A DNA stretch of 32,273 bases. It comes from an uncultured Clostridia bacterium (GTDB lineage: Bacteria > Bacillota > Clostridia > Oscillospirales > Ruminococcaceae). The stretch covers positions 1-32,273 of the forward strand of contig CAMWVP010000019.1 in the NCBI GenBank assembly GCA_947177735.1. The letters are read 5' to 3'. Positions 1 through 7,909 of the stretch are shown here, in pieces (within the stretch, counting starts at the first letter, position 1; each line of letters starts with the position of its first letter). The notes beneath the pieces are model-generated. The model was not told the DNA's origin. It ran no database searches and saw nothing but the letters and a program-made list of their open reading frames with translations. The position numbers and the translations under genes are program-made.

Positions 1-7
1 TGGTTTT

Positions 8-36
8 GCAAAATGCCTTGGCGGGTTTTTTTTGCG
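8..36 (+). terminator. possible terminator tail of an upstream gene
   Basis: GCAAAA near position 8 can pair with TTTTGC near 36 around a small GCC/GGC core, and the 3' side carries a run of eight T. This would fit the end of a gene lying before the window. The stem is asymmetric and the upstream context is missing, so this is a weak call. Confidence 0.3.
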
Positions 37-82
37 TACCCCAAATGGGGGTAATTTTTACCCCGTTGGGAACTATCCCCAA
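37..82. promoter_or_regulatory. interleaved inverted repeats upstream of fabH (candidate operator)
   Basis: Three inverted repeats overlap here. TACCCC (37-42) mirrors GGGGTA (48-53). GGGGTAA (48-54) mirrors TTACCCC (58-64) around TTT, forming a perfect 17-bp palindrome. TTGGG (66-70) mirrors CCCAA (78-82). The first two share an arm, so they are mutually exclusive as hairpins. They lie just upstream of the likely -10 region of the fatty acid operon, which fits a repressor or activator site better than a leader RNA. The motif does not match the FapR box I know, and no regulator gene is in view. Confidence 0.45.
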
Positions 83-95
83 GTTTTATTATACA
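66..95 (+). promoter_or_regulatory. possible fab operon promoter
   Basis: TTGGGA (66-71) and TATACA (90-95) are separated by 18 bases, and an AT-rich stretch runs on to the fabH ribosome binding site. The -35 is poor and overlaps the third inverted repeat, so the promoter may depend on or be blocked by a bound regulator. Position is approximate. Confidence 0.3.
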
Positions 96-128
96 TTATT
101 TAGAAAATAAAATCAAGGAGTTTTTTGA

Positions 129-1127
129 ATGAGCGGTATAGAGTTTTTAGGAACAGGCAGTTACGTTCCCGAATTTGTTGCGGATAACGACAAGTTTGCG
201 GAGATCGTCGACACATCGGACGAGTGGATATTCCAGAGAACGGGTATCAAACAGCGGCATATAGCTACGGATAAGCCGAATTACTATATGGGCGCGCAGG
301 CGGCGAAAAGGGCGCTGGAGAACGCAAAGGTGAGCGCGGAGGACGTTGATCTGATAATCGTGTCCACGTGTACTCCCGATTTCTTCTATCCGGCGATGTC
401 CTGCCTGATACAGAAGCTTATCGGGGCGAAGAACGCGGCTTGCTTCGACGTGAACAGCGCGTGCACGGGATTTATCTCCTGCCTTGATATCGCGCAGAAG
501 TATCTCGCGACCGACACCTATAAAAATGTACTTATCGTGTCCGCCGAGAAGCTCTCTCAGCAGGTCGACTATACCGACCGCGCGAGCTGCATACTTTTCG
601 GCGACGCGGCGGGCGCCGTGCTGCTGACTAAGAGCGGTAAGAGGTTCAATTCGTTCCTCGGCGCGGAGGGCGATGAATTTGAGGCGCTGTACTGCAAGAT
701 CAACTATCAGACCAACTGTCCGTGGTATGGCGACATCAACGAATATTATGAGAACCGCTTCGACACCCATGCAAAGCAGAATTTCCTTATGCAGGACGGC
801 AAGGCGGTGTACAAGTTCGCGGTAAACGCGATGGCGGACGCAGTGAGGAATGTTGCGGCGCAGGGCGGCTTCTCGGTCGACGAGCTCGATCTCGTGATAC
901 CGCACCAGGCTAATCTGCGCATAATCGAAAAGGCCACGGAGCTGTTGGGTATCCCGTCCGATAAGGTGTACACGAATATCGAGCATATGGGCAACGTTTC
1001 AAGCGCGTGCATTCCCGTTGCGCTCAACGAGCTGTTCGGAGCGGGTAAGATACGCGAGGGTATGAAAATATGCTTCGTGGGCTTCGGCGCGGGGCTGACT
1101 TACGGTGCGGCGATAATGGAAGTATAA
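129..1127 (+). CDS. fabH: beta-ketoacyl-ACP synthase III
   Basis: FabH starts type II fatty acid synthesis by condensing acetyl-CoA (or a branched primer) with malonyl-ACP in the cytoplasm. The 332-residue length is normal for the family. The catalytic triad is readable: Cys112 in NSACTGF, His259 in IPHQANLR and Asn289 in GNVSSAC. The N-terminal part carries the typical DEWIFQRTGI motif. AAGGAG lies 8 bases before the ATG, which supports this start. It is the first gene of the fab/acc operon and is followed after 31 bases by fabG. In many clostridia fabH is followed by acpP, fabK and fabD; these are missing at this position. Confidence 0.96.
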   Translation: MSGIEFLGTGSYVPEFVADNDKFAEIVDTSDEWIFQRTGIKQRHIATDKPNYYMGAQAAKRALENAKVSAEDVDLIIVSTCTPDFFYPAMSCLIQKLIGAKNAACFDVNSACTGFISCLDIAQKYLATDTYKNVLIVSAEKLSQQVDYTDRASCILFGDAAGAVLLTKSGKRFNSFLGAEGDEFEALYCKINYQTNCPWYGDINEYYENRFDTHAKQNFLMQDGKAVYKFAVNAMADAVRNVAAQGGFSVDELDLVIPHQANLRIIEKATELLGIPSDKVYTNIEHMGNVSSACIPVALNELFGAGKIREGMKICFVGFGAGLTYGAAIMEV

Positions 1128-1158
1128 TTTAAACGACTAATGATTTATAGGAGGAAGT

Positions 1159-1896
1159 ATGGGAAAAACAGCATTGATCACGGGATCGGCTCGGGGTATC
1201 GGAGCGGCTATCGCGCTTCGTCTGGCTAAGGACGGATTCGATATCGCGCTCAACGACGTGAGCGAAAGGAGCTTCGAGGATAACGATATCATGGAGAGGA
1301 TATCGGCGCTCGGCGTGAAGTGCGAAAAGTTCATCGCGGACGTTTCGGACTACAAGCAGTGCGAGGAGATGGTAAAGGCCGTCAAGGAGACGTTCGGAAC
1401 GATCGACGCGCTCGTAAACAACGCCGGCATTACGCGCGACGGTTTGCTGCTGCGTATGGCGGAAGAGAACTACGACGACGTTATCCGCATAAATCAGAAG
1501 TCGGTGTTCAATATGACCAAGCTCGTCGGCGCGGTAATGCTGCGGCAGAAGAGCGGCAAGGTCGTAAATCTCGCCTCGGTGGCGGGGCTGTACGGCAACC
1601 CCGGACAGATGAACTATTCCGCGTCAAAGGGCGCGGTCATCGCGATGACAAAGACCGCCGCAAAGGAGCTCGGCTCGCGCGGGATCAACGTCAACGCCGT
1701 TGCTCCGGGCTTCATCAAGACTCCTATGACGGACAAGCTCACGGACGAGCAGCGCAACGCAATGCTGGCGCAGATCGCGATGAAGCGCTACGGTGAGCCC
1801 GAGGAGGTCGCGAGCGTCGTTGCGTTCCTGTGCAGCGCGGACGCGGCTTATGTAACGGGTCAGACTATCGAGATAAGCGGCGGACTGAGTATGTAA
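1159..1896 (+). CDS. fabG: 3-oxoacyl-ACP reductase
   Basis: FabG is the NADPH-dependent short-chain dehydrogenase that reduces 3-ketoacyl-ACP to 3-hydroxyacyl-ACP. The Rossmann nucleotide-binding motif TGSARGIG is at residues 8-15, NNAG at 87-90, and the catalytic Ser140, Tyr153 and Lys157 are present (Tyr/Lys in YSASK). The length of 245 residues is typical, and the C-terminus ends in the usual GQTIEISGGL-type strand. AGGAGG sits upstream of the ATG. Short-chain dehydrogenases have many specificities; position between fabH and fabF makes FabG the clear choice. Confidence 0.96.
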   Translation: MGKTALITGSARGIGAAIALRLAKDGFDIALNDVSERSFEDNDIMERISALGVKCEKFIADVSDYKQCEEMVKAVKETFGTIDALVNNAGITRDGLLLRMAEENYDDVIRINQKSVFNMTKLVGAVMLRQKSGKVVNLASVAGLYGNPGQMNYSASKGAVIAMTKTAAKELGSRGINVNAVAPGFIKTPMTDKLTDEQRNAMLAQIAMKRYGEPEEVASVVAFLCSADAAYVTGQTIEISGGLSM

Positions 1897-1902
1897 TATT
1901 AA

Positions 1903-1930
1903 ACCGGCAGTACCGCAAGGGATCGCCGGT
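1903..1930 (+). other. intra-operon stem-loop between fabG and fabF
   Basis: ACCGGC (1903-1908) and GCCGGT (1925-1930) are perfect inverted arms around a 16-base loop, in the only fab gap larger than about 35 bases. There is no T-run, so it is not a terminator. It may affect mRNA stability or processing between fabG and fabF, but that is inference. Confidence 0.35.
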
Positions 1931-1947
1931 CACGGAGGATATAAATA

Positions 1948-3192
1948 ATGAGTAATGAAAGACGAGTGGTAATTACGGGGCTGGGATGTCTCACGCCCTG
2001 CGGAAATTCCCCCGAGGAGCTCTGGGAGAGTCTGCTTGCGGGTCGTCACGGTTTCGAGCTGGGCAACTGGTTCCCCGAGGAGCCCGAAAGCAAGGGGATC
2101 GTCGCAAAGGTAAAAAATTTCGATCCGACTACGATCTTTGATAAAAAAGAAGTTCGCAGAAACGACGTTATCGTTCAGTACGCGGTGTACTGCGCGGATC
2201 AGGCGTTAAAGGACGCGGGCACCGATCTGAAAGACCTCGATCCCTACCGCGTCGGCTGCGTTATCGGAAGCGGTATCGGAGGCTTGTGCACGACCGAGGA
2301 GGAGCTTAACAATTATCGCGACAAGGGCAACAAGCGCGTTTCCGTTTTCACGATAACCAAGATGATCGGCAATATGGCGGCGGGCGAGGTCGCTATCAGA
2401 ACCGGCTTCAAGGGCAGCAACTTCTGCGTTACCACGGCTTGCGCTACCGGTACTCAGTCGATAGGCGAGGCGTTCCGCGCGATAAAGCACGGCTATCTTG
2501 ACGCGGCGCTCGCGGGCGGTACGGAACATTCGGATATCGGATTCTGCTACGCGGCGTTCAATAATATGAAGGCTATCACGCGCTCGACGGACGTTGACAG
2601 AGCGTCAATACCGTTTGACGCAGAGCGGAGCGGTTTCGTTCTCGGCGACGGCTGCGGGATAGTGGTGCTTGAAGAATACGAGCACGCAAAAGCGCGCGGC
2701 GCGAAAATATACGCGGAGATATGCGGCTACGGTTCGACTTGCGACGCGTATCACGAGACCAGTCCCGACCCCGAGGGAAAGGGCGGCGCAAAGGCAATGG
2801 AGCTGGCTGTACGAGAGGCGGGACTGCGACCCGAGGATATCGTTTATATCAACGCTCACGGAACGTCCACGCATATGAACGACGCGACCGAGACGATGGC
2901 GATCAAGACCGTATTCGGCGAGCACGCGAAGAAGATCGCGGTGAATTCCACCAAGTCGATGACGGGTCACCTGCTGGGTGCAGCGGGCGGCGTGGAGGCT
3001 GTCGTTACGTCGCTGTCGATAAAGAACGGCAAGATACACAGAACTCTTGGCTACAAGACACCCGATCCCGAATGCGACCTAGATTACGTGACCGAGGGGA
3101 ACCGCGATATGAATGTCACCGCGGCGCTGTCCAACTCGCTCGGATTCGGCGGACACAACGGCTGCCTTTGCTTTAAGGCTGTGAACGACTAA
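1948..3192 (+). CDS. fabF: beta-ketoacyl-ACP synthase II
   Basis: FabF carries out the elongation condensations of type II fatty acid synthesis. The thiolase-fold active site is complete: Cys165 in TTACATGTQ, His304 in [11 protein letters not shown] and His341 in [12 protein letters not shown]. The length of 414 residues is normal. A GGAGG-type ribosome binding site precedes the ATG. It follows fabG after 51 bases and is followed by accB after 10 bases. FabB and FabF share this architecture; the Clostridia context and FabF-like length favour FabF. Confidence 0.96.
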   Translation: MSNERRVVITGLGCLTPCGNSPEELWESLLAGRHGFELGNWFPEEPESKGIVAKVKNFDPTTIFDKKEVRRNDVIVQYAVYCADQALKDAGTDLKDLDPYRVGCVIGSGIGGLCTTEEELNNYRDKGNKRVSVFTITKMIGNMAAGEVAIRTGFKGSNFCVTTACATGTQSIGEAFRAIKHGYLDAALAGGTEHSDIGFCYAAFNNMKAITRSTDVDRASIPFDAERSGFVLGDGCGIVVLEEYEHAKARGAKIYAEICGYGSTCDAYHETSPDPEGKGGAKAMELAVREAGLRPEDIVYINAHGTSTHMNDATETMAIKTVFGEHAKKIAVNSTKSMTGHLLGAAGGVEAVVTSLSIKNGKIHRTLGYKTPDPECDLDYVTEGNRDMNVTAALSNSLGFGGHNGCLCFKAVND

Positions 3193-3202
3193 GGAGACCG
3201 AT

Positions 3203-3700
3203 ATGAACTTAAAAGACAAGGAAACCCATCAGATAGATTACACGGTCGAGTGCGTTGAGGCGCTCGCGAGGATAGTCAAGGAGAACGACCTCGGGCGTAT
3301 CAAGGTCAGCACCGAGGACTTGGATATAGTCATTGAGGGCAAGCGCTGTCCTCCGCCCCCTATGGGCGGTATGCCCGCTGCTATGCCGCTCGGGGCTGTG
3401 GCTCCCGTGGCTGCGCCCGCGCAGCAGAGCGCTCCGGCGGCGGCTGCCGAGAAGAGCGCTGAGACGGGTAACATCATCACATCTCCGATAATCGGCACGT
3501 TCTACTCGTCGCCCGCGCCCGAAAAGCCCGCGTTCGTCAAGCTCGGCGACAGCGTGAACGTCGGCGACGTGGTGTGCATAATCGAGAGCATGAAGCTGAT
3601 GAACGAGATAAACAGCGAGTTCTCGGGCAAGGTCGCGGAGATCTACGTCAACAACGGCGACCCCGTGGAGTATGGTCAGAAGATAATGAGAATTGAGTGA
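3203..3700 (+). CDS. accB: acetyl-CoA carboxylase biotin carboxyl carrier protein
   Basis: BCCP carries the biotin that shuttles CO2 between AccC and AccAD. The protein is 165 residues long. An N-terminal helical region is followed by a Pro/Ala/Met-rich flexible linker (about residues 50-85) and a C-terminal biotinyl domain (about 90-165). The biotinylation site is ESMKLMNE with Lys131. Most homologues have EAMKM or EAMKL, so Ser in place of Ala is a small variation that is also seen in some Gram-positives. AAGGAG lies before the ATG. The stop codon precedes the fabZ start by 8 bases. Confidence 0.95.
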   Translation: MNLKDKETHQIDYTVECVEALARIVKENDLGRIKVSTEDLDIVIEGKRCPPPPMGGMPAAMPLGAVAPVAAPAQQSAPAAAAEKSAETGNIITSPIIGTFYSSPAPEKPAFVKLGDSVNVGDVVCIIESMKLMNEINSEFSGKVAEIYVNNGDPVEYGQKIMRIE

Positions 3701-3708
3701 GGTCGGAT

Positions 3709-4149
3709 ATGGTTTTAAATCAGGAGCAGATAAAGGAGATAATCCCGCACAGAGACCCGTTTTTGCTTATCGACGAGGTGACGGAGCTGGAGCCGGGCGT
3801 ATCGGTGACGGCGAAGAAGTATCTCCGTGAGGACGAGTACTGGTTCAAGGGGCATTTCCCCGGTCAGCCCGTGACCCCGGGAGTGCTGATGATAGAGATG
3901 CTCGCGCAGGCGGGCGCGGTGTGCGCGCTGGCGCTGCCCGAAAACAAGGGCAAGATCGCGTTTTTCGCGGGTATCGACAAGGCGCGTTTCAGAGGTCAGG
4001 TGCTCCCCGGAGACACCCTCGAGCTGAACGTCGTGATGACCGATAAGAAAGGACCCATCGGCTTCGGCAAGGCAGTGGCTAAGGTGAACGGGAAGAAGGT
4101 CGTTACCGCCGAGATATCCTTCGCGGTCGCAGACCCCAAGGCAGAATAA
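3709..4149 (+). CDS. fabZ: 3-hydroxyacyl-ACP dehydratase
   Basis: FabZ dehydrates 3-hydroxyacyl-ACP to the trans-2-enoyl form. This 146-residue hot-dog-fold protein has the family motifs IIPHRDPFLLID and GHFPGQPVTPGVLMIE, with catalytic His49 and Glu63. The ORF track starts at an upstream GTG inside accB; I prefer the ATG at 3709 because GAGGTC precedes it and the protein then begins as FabZ usually does. It sits between accB and accC, the standard clostridial order. Confidence 0.95.
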   Translation: MVLNQEQIKEIIPHRDPFLLIDEVTELEPGVSVTAKKYLREDEYWFKGHFPGQPVTPGVLMIEMLAQAGAVCALALPENKGKIAFFAGIDKARFRGQVLPGDTLELNVVMTDKKGPIGFGKAVAKVNGKKVVTAEISFAVADPKAE

Positions 4150-4167
4150 TTTTTTGGAGACTTGAAA

Positions 4168-5517
4168 ATGTTCAACAAGATACTTATCGCCAATCGCGGC
4201 GAGATCGCGATACGCATAATGCGCGCCTGCCGCGAGCTTGGAATAAAGACCGTTGCGGTGTATTCCACGGCGGACAGATCGGCGCTCCACGCGCAGATCG
4301 CGGACGAGGCGGTGTGCATAGGTCCCGCGCCCTCGAAGGACAGCTATCTCAACACTAAGGCGATAATCGCCGCCTGCGAGACGACGGGCGCGAACGCTAT
4401 CCACCCGGGCTTCGGCTTCCTGTCCGAGAACGCGAATTTTGCGCGGCTGTGCGATACCTGCGGCATTACGTTCATAGGTCCGACGCCCGAGTGCATGGAC
4501 GAGATGGGCGACAAGGCGAACGCGCGAAAGACGATGATAGAGGCGGGCGTTCCCGTTATCCCAGGTTCGGACGGGATCGTGCCCGATATCGATGAGGCTA
4601 AGCGCATATGCCGCGAAATAGGCTATCCCGTTATGGTCAAGGCGACCGCGGGCGGCGGCGGACGCGGTATCCGGCTCGTCGAGGACGAGCAGCAGCTTGA
4701 AAAGCAGTTCTCCGAGGCGCAGGCGGAGGCTCTGGCGTGCTTCTGCAACGGCGACTTGTATATCGAGAAGTTCGTCGTGAACCCGCGTCATATCGAGATA
4801 CAGCTTCTCGCGGACAATTTCGGGAACGTGGTACATCTCGGTGAGCGCGATTGCTCGCTTCAGCGCCGCAATCAGAAGGTGCTCGAGGAGAGCCCGAGCC
4901 CGATCATGACCGACGACCTCCGCGCGAGAATGGGCGCCGCGGCGGTCAGCGCGGCAAAGGCTTGCGGTTACCGCAACGCGGGGACTATCGAGTTCCTGGT
5001 GGATAAGGACAAGAATTTCTATTTTATGGAAATGAACACGCGCATACAGGTCGAGCACCCCGTCACGGAGTTTGTTACGGGAATCGACCTCGTAAAGGCG
5101 CAGATACGCGTTGCGGAAGGCGAAAAGCTCTGGTTCTCTCAGGACGACGTTAAAGTGACGGGTCACGCGATCGAGTGCCGCATAAACGCCGAGGATCCGC
5201 GCCACAACTTCCGTCCCTGCCCGGGTAAGATACGCTCGATACACGTGCCGGGCGGCTTCAATGTGCGCATCGACAGCGCGGTGTACGCGGGGTACGAAAT
5301 ACCGCCGTTCTACGACAGTATGATAGCTAAGCTGCTCGTAAAGGGCACCGACCGCGACGAGGCTATAAAGAAGATGAGAGTGGCGCTCGCGGAGTTCATA
5401 ATCGACGGCGTGGAGACGAATATCGACTTCCAGCTCAGACTGCTCAAAAACGAGAATTTCGAGCGCGGCGAGTTCGACAACGGTTTCCTGAACCGCACTA
5501 ACATAATGGAGGACTAA
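4168..5517 (+). CDS. accC: acetyl-CoA carboxylase biotin carboxylase subunit
   Basis: AccC uses ATP and bicarbonate to carboxylate the biotin on AccB. The 449-residue protein has the N-terminal NRGEIAIRI motif, the ATP-grasp glycine-rich loop [10 protein letters not shown], and the catalytic/metal segment [14 protein letters not shown]. The length is typical for a stand-alone biotin carboxylase, so this is not a pyruvate carboxylase fragment. The ORF track begins at a TTG two codons upstream; the ATG at 4168 has GGAG about 9 bases away and gives the usual [12 protein letters not shown] start. The next gene, accD, begins 3 bases after the stop. Confidence 0.96.
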   Translation: MFNKILIANRGEIAIRIMRACRELGIKTVAVYSTADRSALHAQIADEAVCIGPAPSKDSYLNTKAIIAACETTGANAIHPGFGFLSENANFARLCDTCGITFIGPTPECMDEMGDKANARKTMIEAGVPVIPGSDGIVPDIDEAKRICREIGYPVMVKATAGGGGRGIRLVEDEQQLEKQFSEAQAEALACFCNGDLYIEKFVVNPRHIEIQLLADNFGNVVHLGERDCSLQRRNQKVLEESPSPIMTDDLRARMGAAAVSAAKACGYRNAGTIEFLVDKDKNFYFMEMNTRIQVEHPVTEFVTGIDLVKAQIRVAEGEKLWFSQDDVKVTGHAIECRINAEDPRHNFRPCPGKIRSIHVPGGFNVRIDSAVYAGYEIPPFYDSMIAKLLVKGTDRDEAIKKMRVALAEFIIDGVETNIDFQLRLLKNENFERGEFDNGFLNRTNIMED

Positions 5518-5520
5518 CGG

Positions 5521-6405
5521 ATGGCTTCTATCGAGGATTTGTTTAAGGTCGTAAAGTCGCGGTTTACGGACGACAGCCATTCCGCGCCCGTCGAAAAGGA
5601 CGTGTCGATACCTCAGGACCTGCTGTTCAAGTGCCCGAGGTGCGGCGGCGTGGTGTATAACGAGGAGTTCGTCCGCGCGATGAAGGTCTGCCCGAAATGC
5701 AACTACCACGCGCGGCTGACATGGCAGGAGAGACTGGAGCTGACCGCGGACACGGGCAGCTTTAAGGAATTGGACGCGGATATGCGATCGCTGAACCCTA
5801 TCGGCTTCCCGCGCTATGAGGAAAAGGTCGCGAAGATGCAGGAGGCGTGCGATACGCGCGAGGCTATCGTCACGGGCGAGTGCACTATCCGCGGTTACCG
5901 CTGTGTTATCGGCATAATGGACAGCCACTTTATGATGGCGAGCATGGGCAGCGTGGTCGGCGAGAAGATCACCCGTGCGTTCGAGTACGCGTCGGAAAAG
6001 GGCTTGCCCGTAGTGATGTTCACGAGCAGCGGCGGCGCACGAATGCAGGAGGGTATCATCTCGCTTATGCAGATGGCTAAGACCAGCGGCGCGGTGAAGC
6101 TGCACAGCGACAACGGCGGACTGTATATCGCGGTAATGACCGACCCGACGACGGGCGGCGTTACGGCGTCGTTCGCGAGCCTCGGCGACATTATCATCGC
6201 CGAGCCGAAGGTACTTATCGGGTTTGCGGGGCGGCGCGTTATCCAGGACACGATCCGTCAGCGGCTCCCCGACGACTTCCAGAGCGCGGAGTTCCAGTTG
6301 GACTGCGGGTTCGTGGATATGATCGTCGAGCGCGGTATGATGCGCAAGCGGCTGTCGAATATCCTCAAGCTGCACGGCTTCCCGAAAGAGACGACGGCGA
6401 GATAG
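5521..6405 (+). CDS. accD: acetyl-CoA carboxylase carboxyltransferase subunit beta
   Basis: AccD forms, with AccA, the carboxyltransferase that moves the carboxyl group from biotin to acetyl-CoA. The 294-residue protein begins with a short N-terminal region and a four-cysteine zinc ribbon (CPRC at about 38-41 and CPKC about 16 residues later). The crotonase-fold carboxyltransferase domain follows with SSGGARMQEG. GGAGG at the end of accC serves as ribosome binding site. The gene order accC-accD-accA is intact. Confidence 0.95.
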   Translation: MASIEDLFKVVKSRFTDDSHSAPVEKDVSIPQDLLFKCPRCGGVVYNEEFVRAMKVCPKCNYHARLTWQERLELTADTGSFKELDADMRSLNPIGFPRYEEKVAKMQEACDTREAIVTGECTIRGYRCVIGIMDSHFMMASMGSVVGEKITRAFEYASEKGLPVVMFTSSGGARMQEGIISLMQMAKTSGAVKLHSDNGGLYIAVMTDPTTGGVTASFASLGDIIIAEPKVLIGFAGRRVIQDTIRQRLPDDFQSAEFQLDCGFVDMIVERGMMRKRLSNILKLHGFPKETTAR

Positions 6406-6415
6406 GAGGACGGAT

Positions 6416-7219
6416 ATGAGTAATTTAACTGCCTGGGAACGAATGGAAATAGTTCACAATAAAAACCGTCCGACGGTCAACGATTATATTCCCGCGATGT
6501 TCACGCGTTTTATGGAGTTCCACGGCGACAGGTATTTCGGCGACGACGCGGCGATTATCGGCGGTATCGGCTACCTAAGCGAAACGCCCGTTACGGTCAT
6601 TGCGCAGGTCAAGGGGCGCAATCTCGACGAGAACAAGAAGAGCAACTTCTCGATGCCGCACCCCGAGGGCTACCGCAAGGCACTGCGGTTGGCAAAGCAG
6701 GCTGAGAAGTTCCGCCGTCCCGTGATATGTCTGGTCGATACTCCCGGCGCGTACTGCGGCATAGAAGCCGAGAAGCGCGGTCAGGGAGAGGCGATAGCGC
6801 GCAATCTGTACGAGTTTATGACGCTGAAAACGCCGATCATCTCGATAGTGCTCGGCGAGGGCGGCAGCGGCGGCGCGCTGGCGTTGGCGGTCTGCGACGA
6901 GCTGGCGATGCTCGAGAACGCGTTGTACAGTGTTATCTCCCCGAGGGGCGCGGCCTCGATCGTGTGGAAGGATTCGTCCAAGGAAAAGGACGCGTGTGAA
7001 ATCTTGAAAATTACCGCGGAGGACTTGACAAGCTTCGGCGTTTGTGATAAAATCATAAAAGAGCCCGAGGGCGGCGCACATAACGCTCCCGAGCAGACCG
7101 CCGACAGCATTTACGAGTATCTTGTCGACGCGGTCTCACGTTATAAATCTGTGGAGCTTGACAAGCTTTTGAGCGACCGATACGCGAAATTTAGAAAAAT
7201 TGGTATGTTTACCGAATAA
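6416..7219 (+). CDS. accA: acetyl-CoA carboxylase carboxyltransferase subunit alpha
   Basis: AccA is the second half of the acetyl-CoA carboxyltransferase. The 267-residue protein carries the family segments MEFHGDRYFGDD, DTPGAYCG and GEGGSGGALAL, which build the acetyl-CoA site and oxyanion holes. It is somewhat shorter than the E. coli protein because it lacks most of the N-terminal helical extension, as is common in Firmicutes. AGGAGG precedes the ATG, 10 bases after the accD stop. It is the last gene before a 122-base gap with a new promoter for acpP; I see no strong hairpin terminator right after it. Confidence 0.95.
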   Translation: MSNLTAWERMEIVHNKNRPTVNDYIPAMFTRFMEFHGDRYFGDDAAIIGGIGYLSETPVTVIAQVKGRNLDENKKSNFSMPHPEGYRKALRLAKQAEKFRRPVICLVDTPGAYCGIEAEKRGQGEAIARNLYEFMTLKTPIISIVLGEGGSGGALALAVCDELAMLENALYSVISPRGAASIVWKDSSKEKDACEILKITAEDLTSFGVCDKIIKEPEGGAHNAPEQTADSIYEYLVDAVSRYKSVELDKLLSDRYAKFRKIGMFTE

Positions 7220-7258
7220 TTTTGGTTATTTTTACCTATTTTTTTTGCGCGTTTGGTA

Positions 7259-7287
7259 TTGATTATTTTTTCCATATGATTTATAAT
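7259..7287 (+). promoter_or_regulatory. acpP promoter
   Basis: TTGATT (7259-7264) and a perfect TATAAT (7282-7287) are spaced by 17 bases in the gap between accA and acpP. The mRNA would start about 45 bases before the acpP ATG. This would allow acyl carrier protein to be made at higher levels than the enzymes of the operon. Confidence 0.75.
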
Positions 7288-7341
7288 AGTACTTGACGAA
7301 GCTACGGTTTTATGTGGCAGAAATAATTGGAGGTTTTTAGG

Positions 7342-7575
7342 ATGGATATTTTGGAAAAGGTTAAGGATTTGATCGCCGATCAGCTCGATGTTGCGGACAA
7401 GGACAGCATTACGGAGGGTTCTTCGATTACCGACGATCTCGGTGCGGATTCTCTGGACGTAGTTGATCTGGTTATGGCTCTTGAGGATGAGTTCGGTATC
7501 GAGATACCCGAGGACGAGGTAGAGAACATCAAGACCGTGGGCGATATCATCAAGTATATTGAGGATAAGCAGTAA
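7342..7575 (+). CDS. acpP: acyl carrier protein
   Basis: ACP carries growing acyl chains on 4'-phosphopantetheine. The 77-residue acidic protein has the attachment motif [10 protein letters not shown] with the modified Ser in DSL, and the usual four-helix pattern. The ORF track starts at an upstream TTG; the ATG at 7342 is preferred because GGAGG lies 8 bases before it and the protein then begins [10 protein letters not shown]. It has its own promoter and terminator, and lies at the distal end of the fab/acc cluster rather than next to fabH or fabF. Confidence 0.95.
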   Translation: MDILEKVKDLIADQLDVADKDSITEGSSITDDLGADSLDVVDLVMALEDEFGIEIPEDEVENIKTVGDIIKYIEDKQ

Positions 7576-7611
7576 GCTACGCCGCGTGGCGCATATTTAA
7601 TTGAAAGTATC

Positions 7612-7647
7612 GTGGTGTCGGGCGCGCAGCCCGGCACCATTTTTTTA
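7612..7647 (+). terminator. acpP intrinsic terminator
   Basis: TGGTG-T-CGGGC pairs with GCCCG-G-CACCA across a short loop, with one G-U pair, and is followed by seven T. The 5' flank and arm (GTATcGTGGTGTCGgGC) resemble the hairpin repeats at 17623 and 19156-19378. Confidence 0.88.
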
Positions 7648-7695
7648 TGTTTAACGGCGTATCGAACACCTGCGCTGAAAGCTGCCGTAAATTAA

Positions 7696-7726
7696 GTAAT
7701 ATTTCCCGCAATATTACCTGTTTTTT
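7696..7726 (+). terminator. AT-rich hairpin with T-run
   Basis: GTAATATT (7696-7703) and AATATTAC (7710-7717) are perfect 8-base arms around TCCCGC, followed by CTG and six T. It may act as a second terminator behind acpP, or the palindrome may be a protein-binding site ahead of the cyclic-di-GMP gene. The stem is AT-rich, so termination strength is doubtful. Confidence 0.45.
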
Positions 7727-7814
7727 AAGTAATACACAGGTTTAAAATGCATAAGCTGTTGAAAACTCTTGTACTATTTGACCAAAAGTTTTTTGGATTT
7801 TTTTTAAAAATGTA

Positions 7815-7843
7815 TTGTAATTTAGAAAAAAGTGTGCTATAAT
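7815..7843 (+). promoter_or_regulatory. promoter for the GGDEF-EAL gene
   Basis: TTGTAA (7815-7820) and TATAAT (7838-7843) are separated by 17 bases, 66 bases before the preferred ATG. The region from 7648 to this promoter is otherwise AT-rich, with only the hairpin at 7696-7726. I see no cyclic-di-GMP riboswitch core. Confidence 0.65.
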
Positions 7844-7909
7844 ATTAAAAGATAAAAAGATTGTTATGTTAGAGTGGGGAAAAGCGGAAAGAGAGGTGCC
7901 GTCTTTAGT

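Noticed and set aside
3715-6375. 886-codon open frame on the minus strand
   Set aside because: It lies wholly antisense to fabZ, accC and accD, has low-complexity Arg/Leu/His/Ala composition and no recognisable domain; it is a GC-bias shadow.
7648-7909. Possible cyclic-di-GMP riboswitch before the GGDEF-EAL gene
   Set aside because: I looked for the conserved core and paired stems and found none; the mRNA leader after the likely start is too short.
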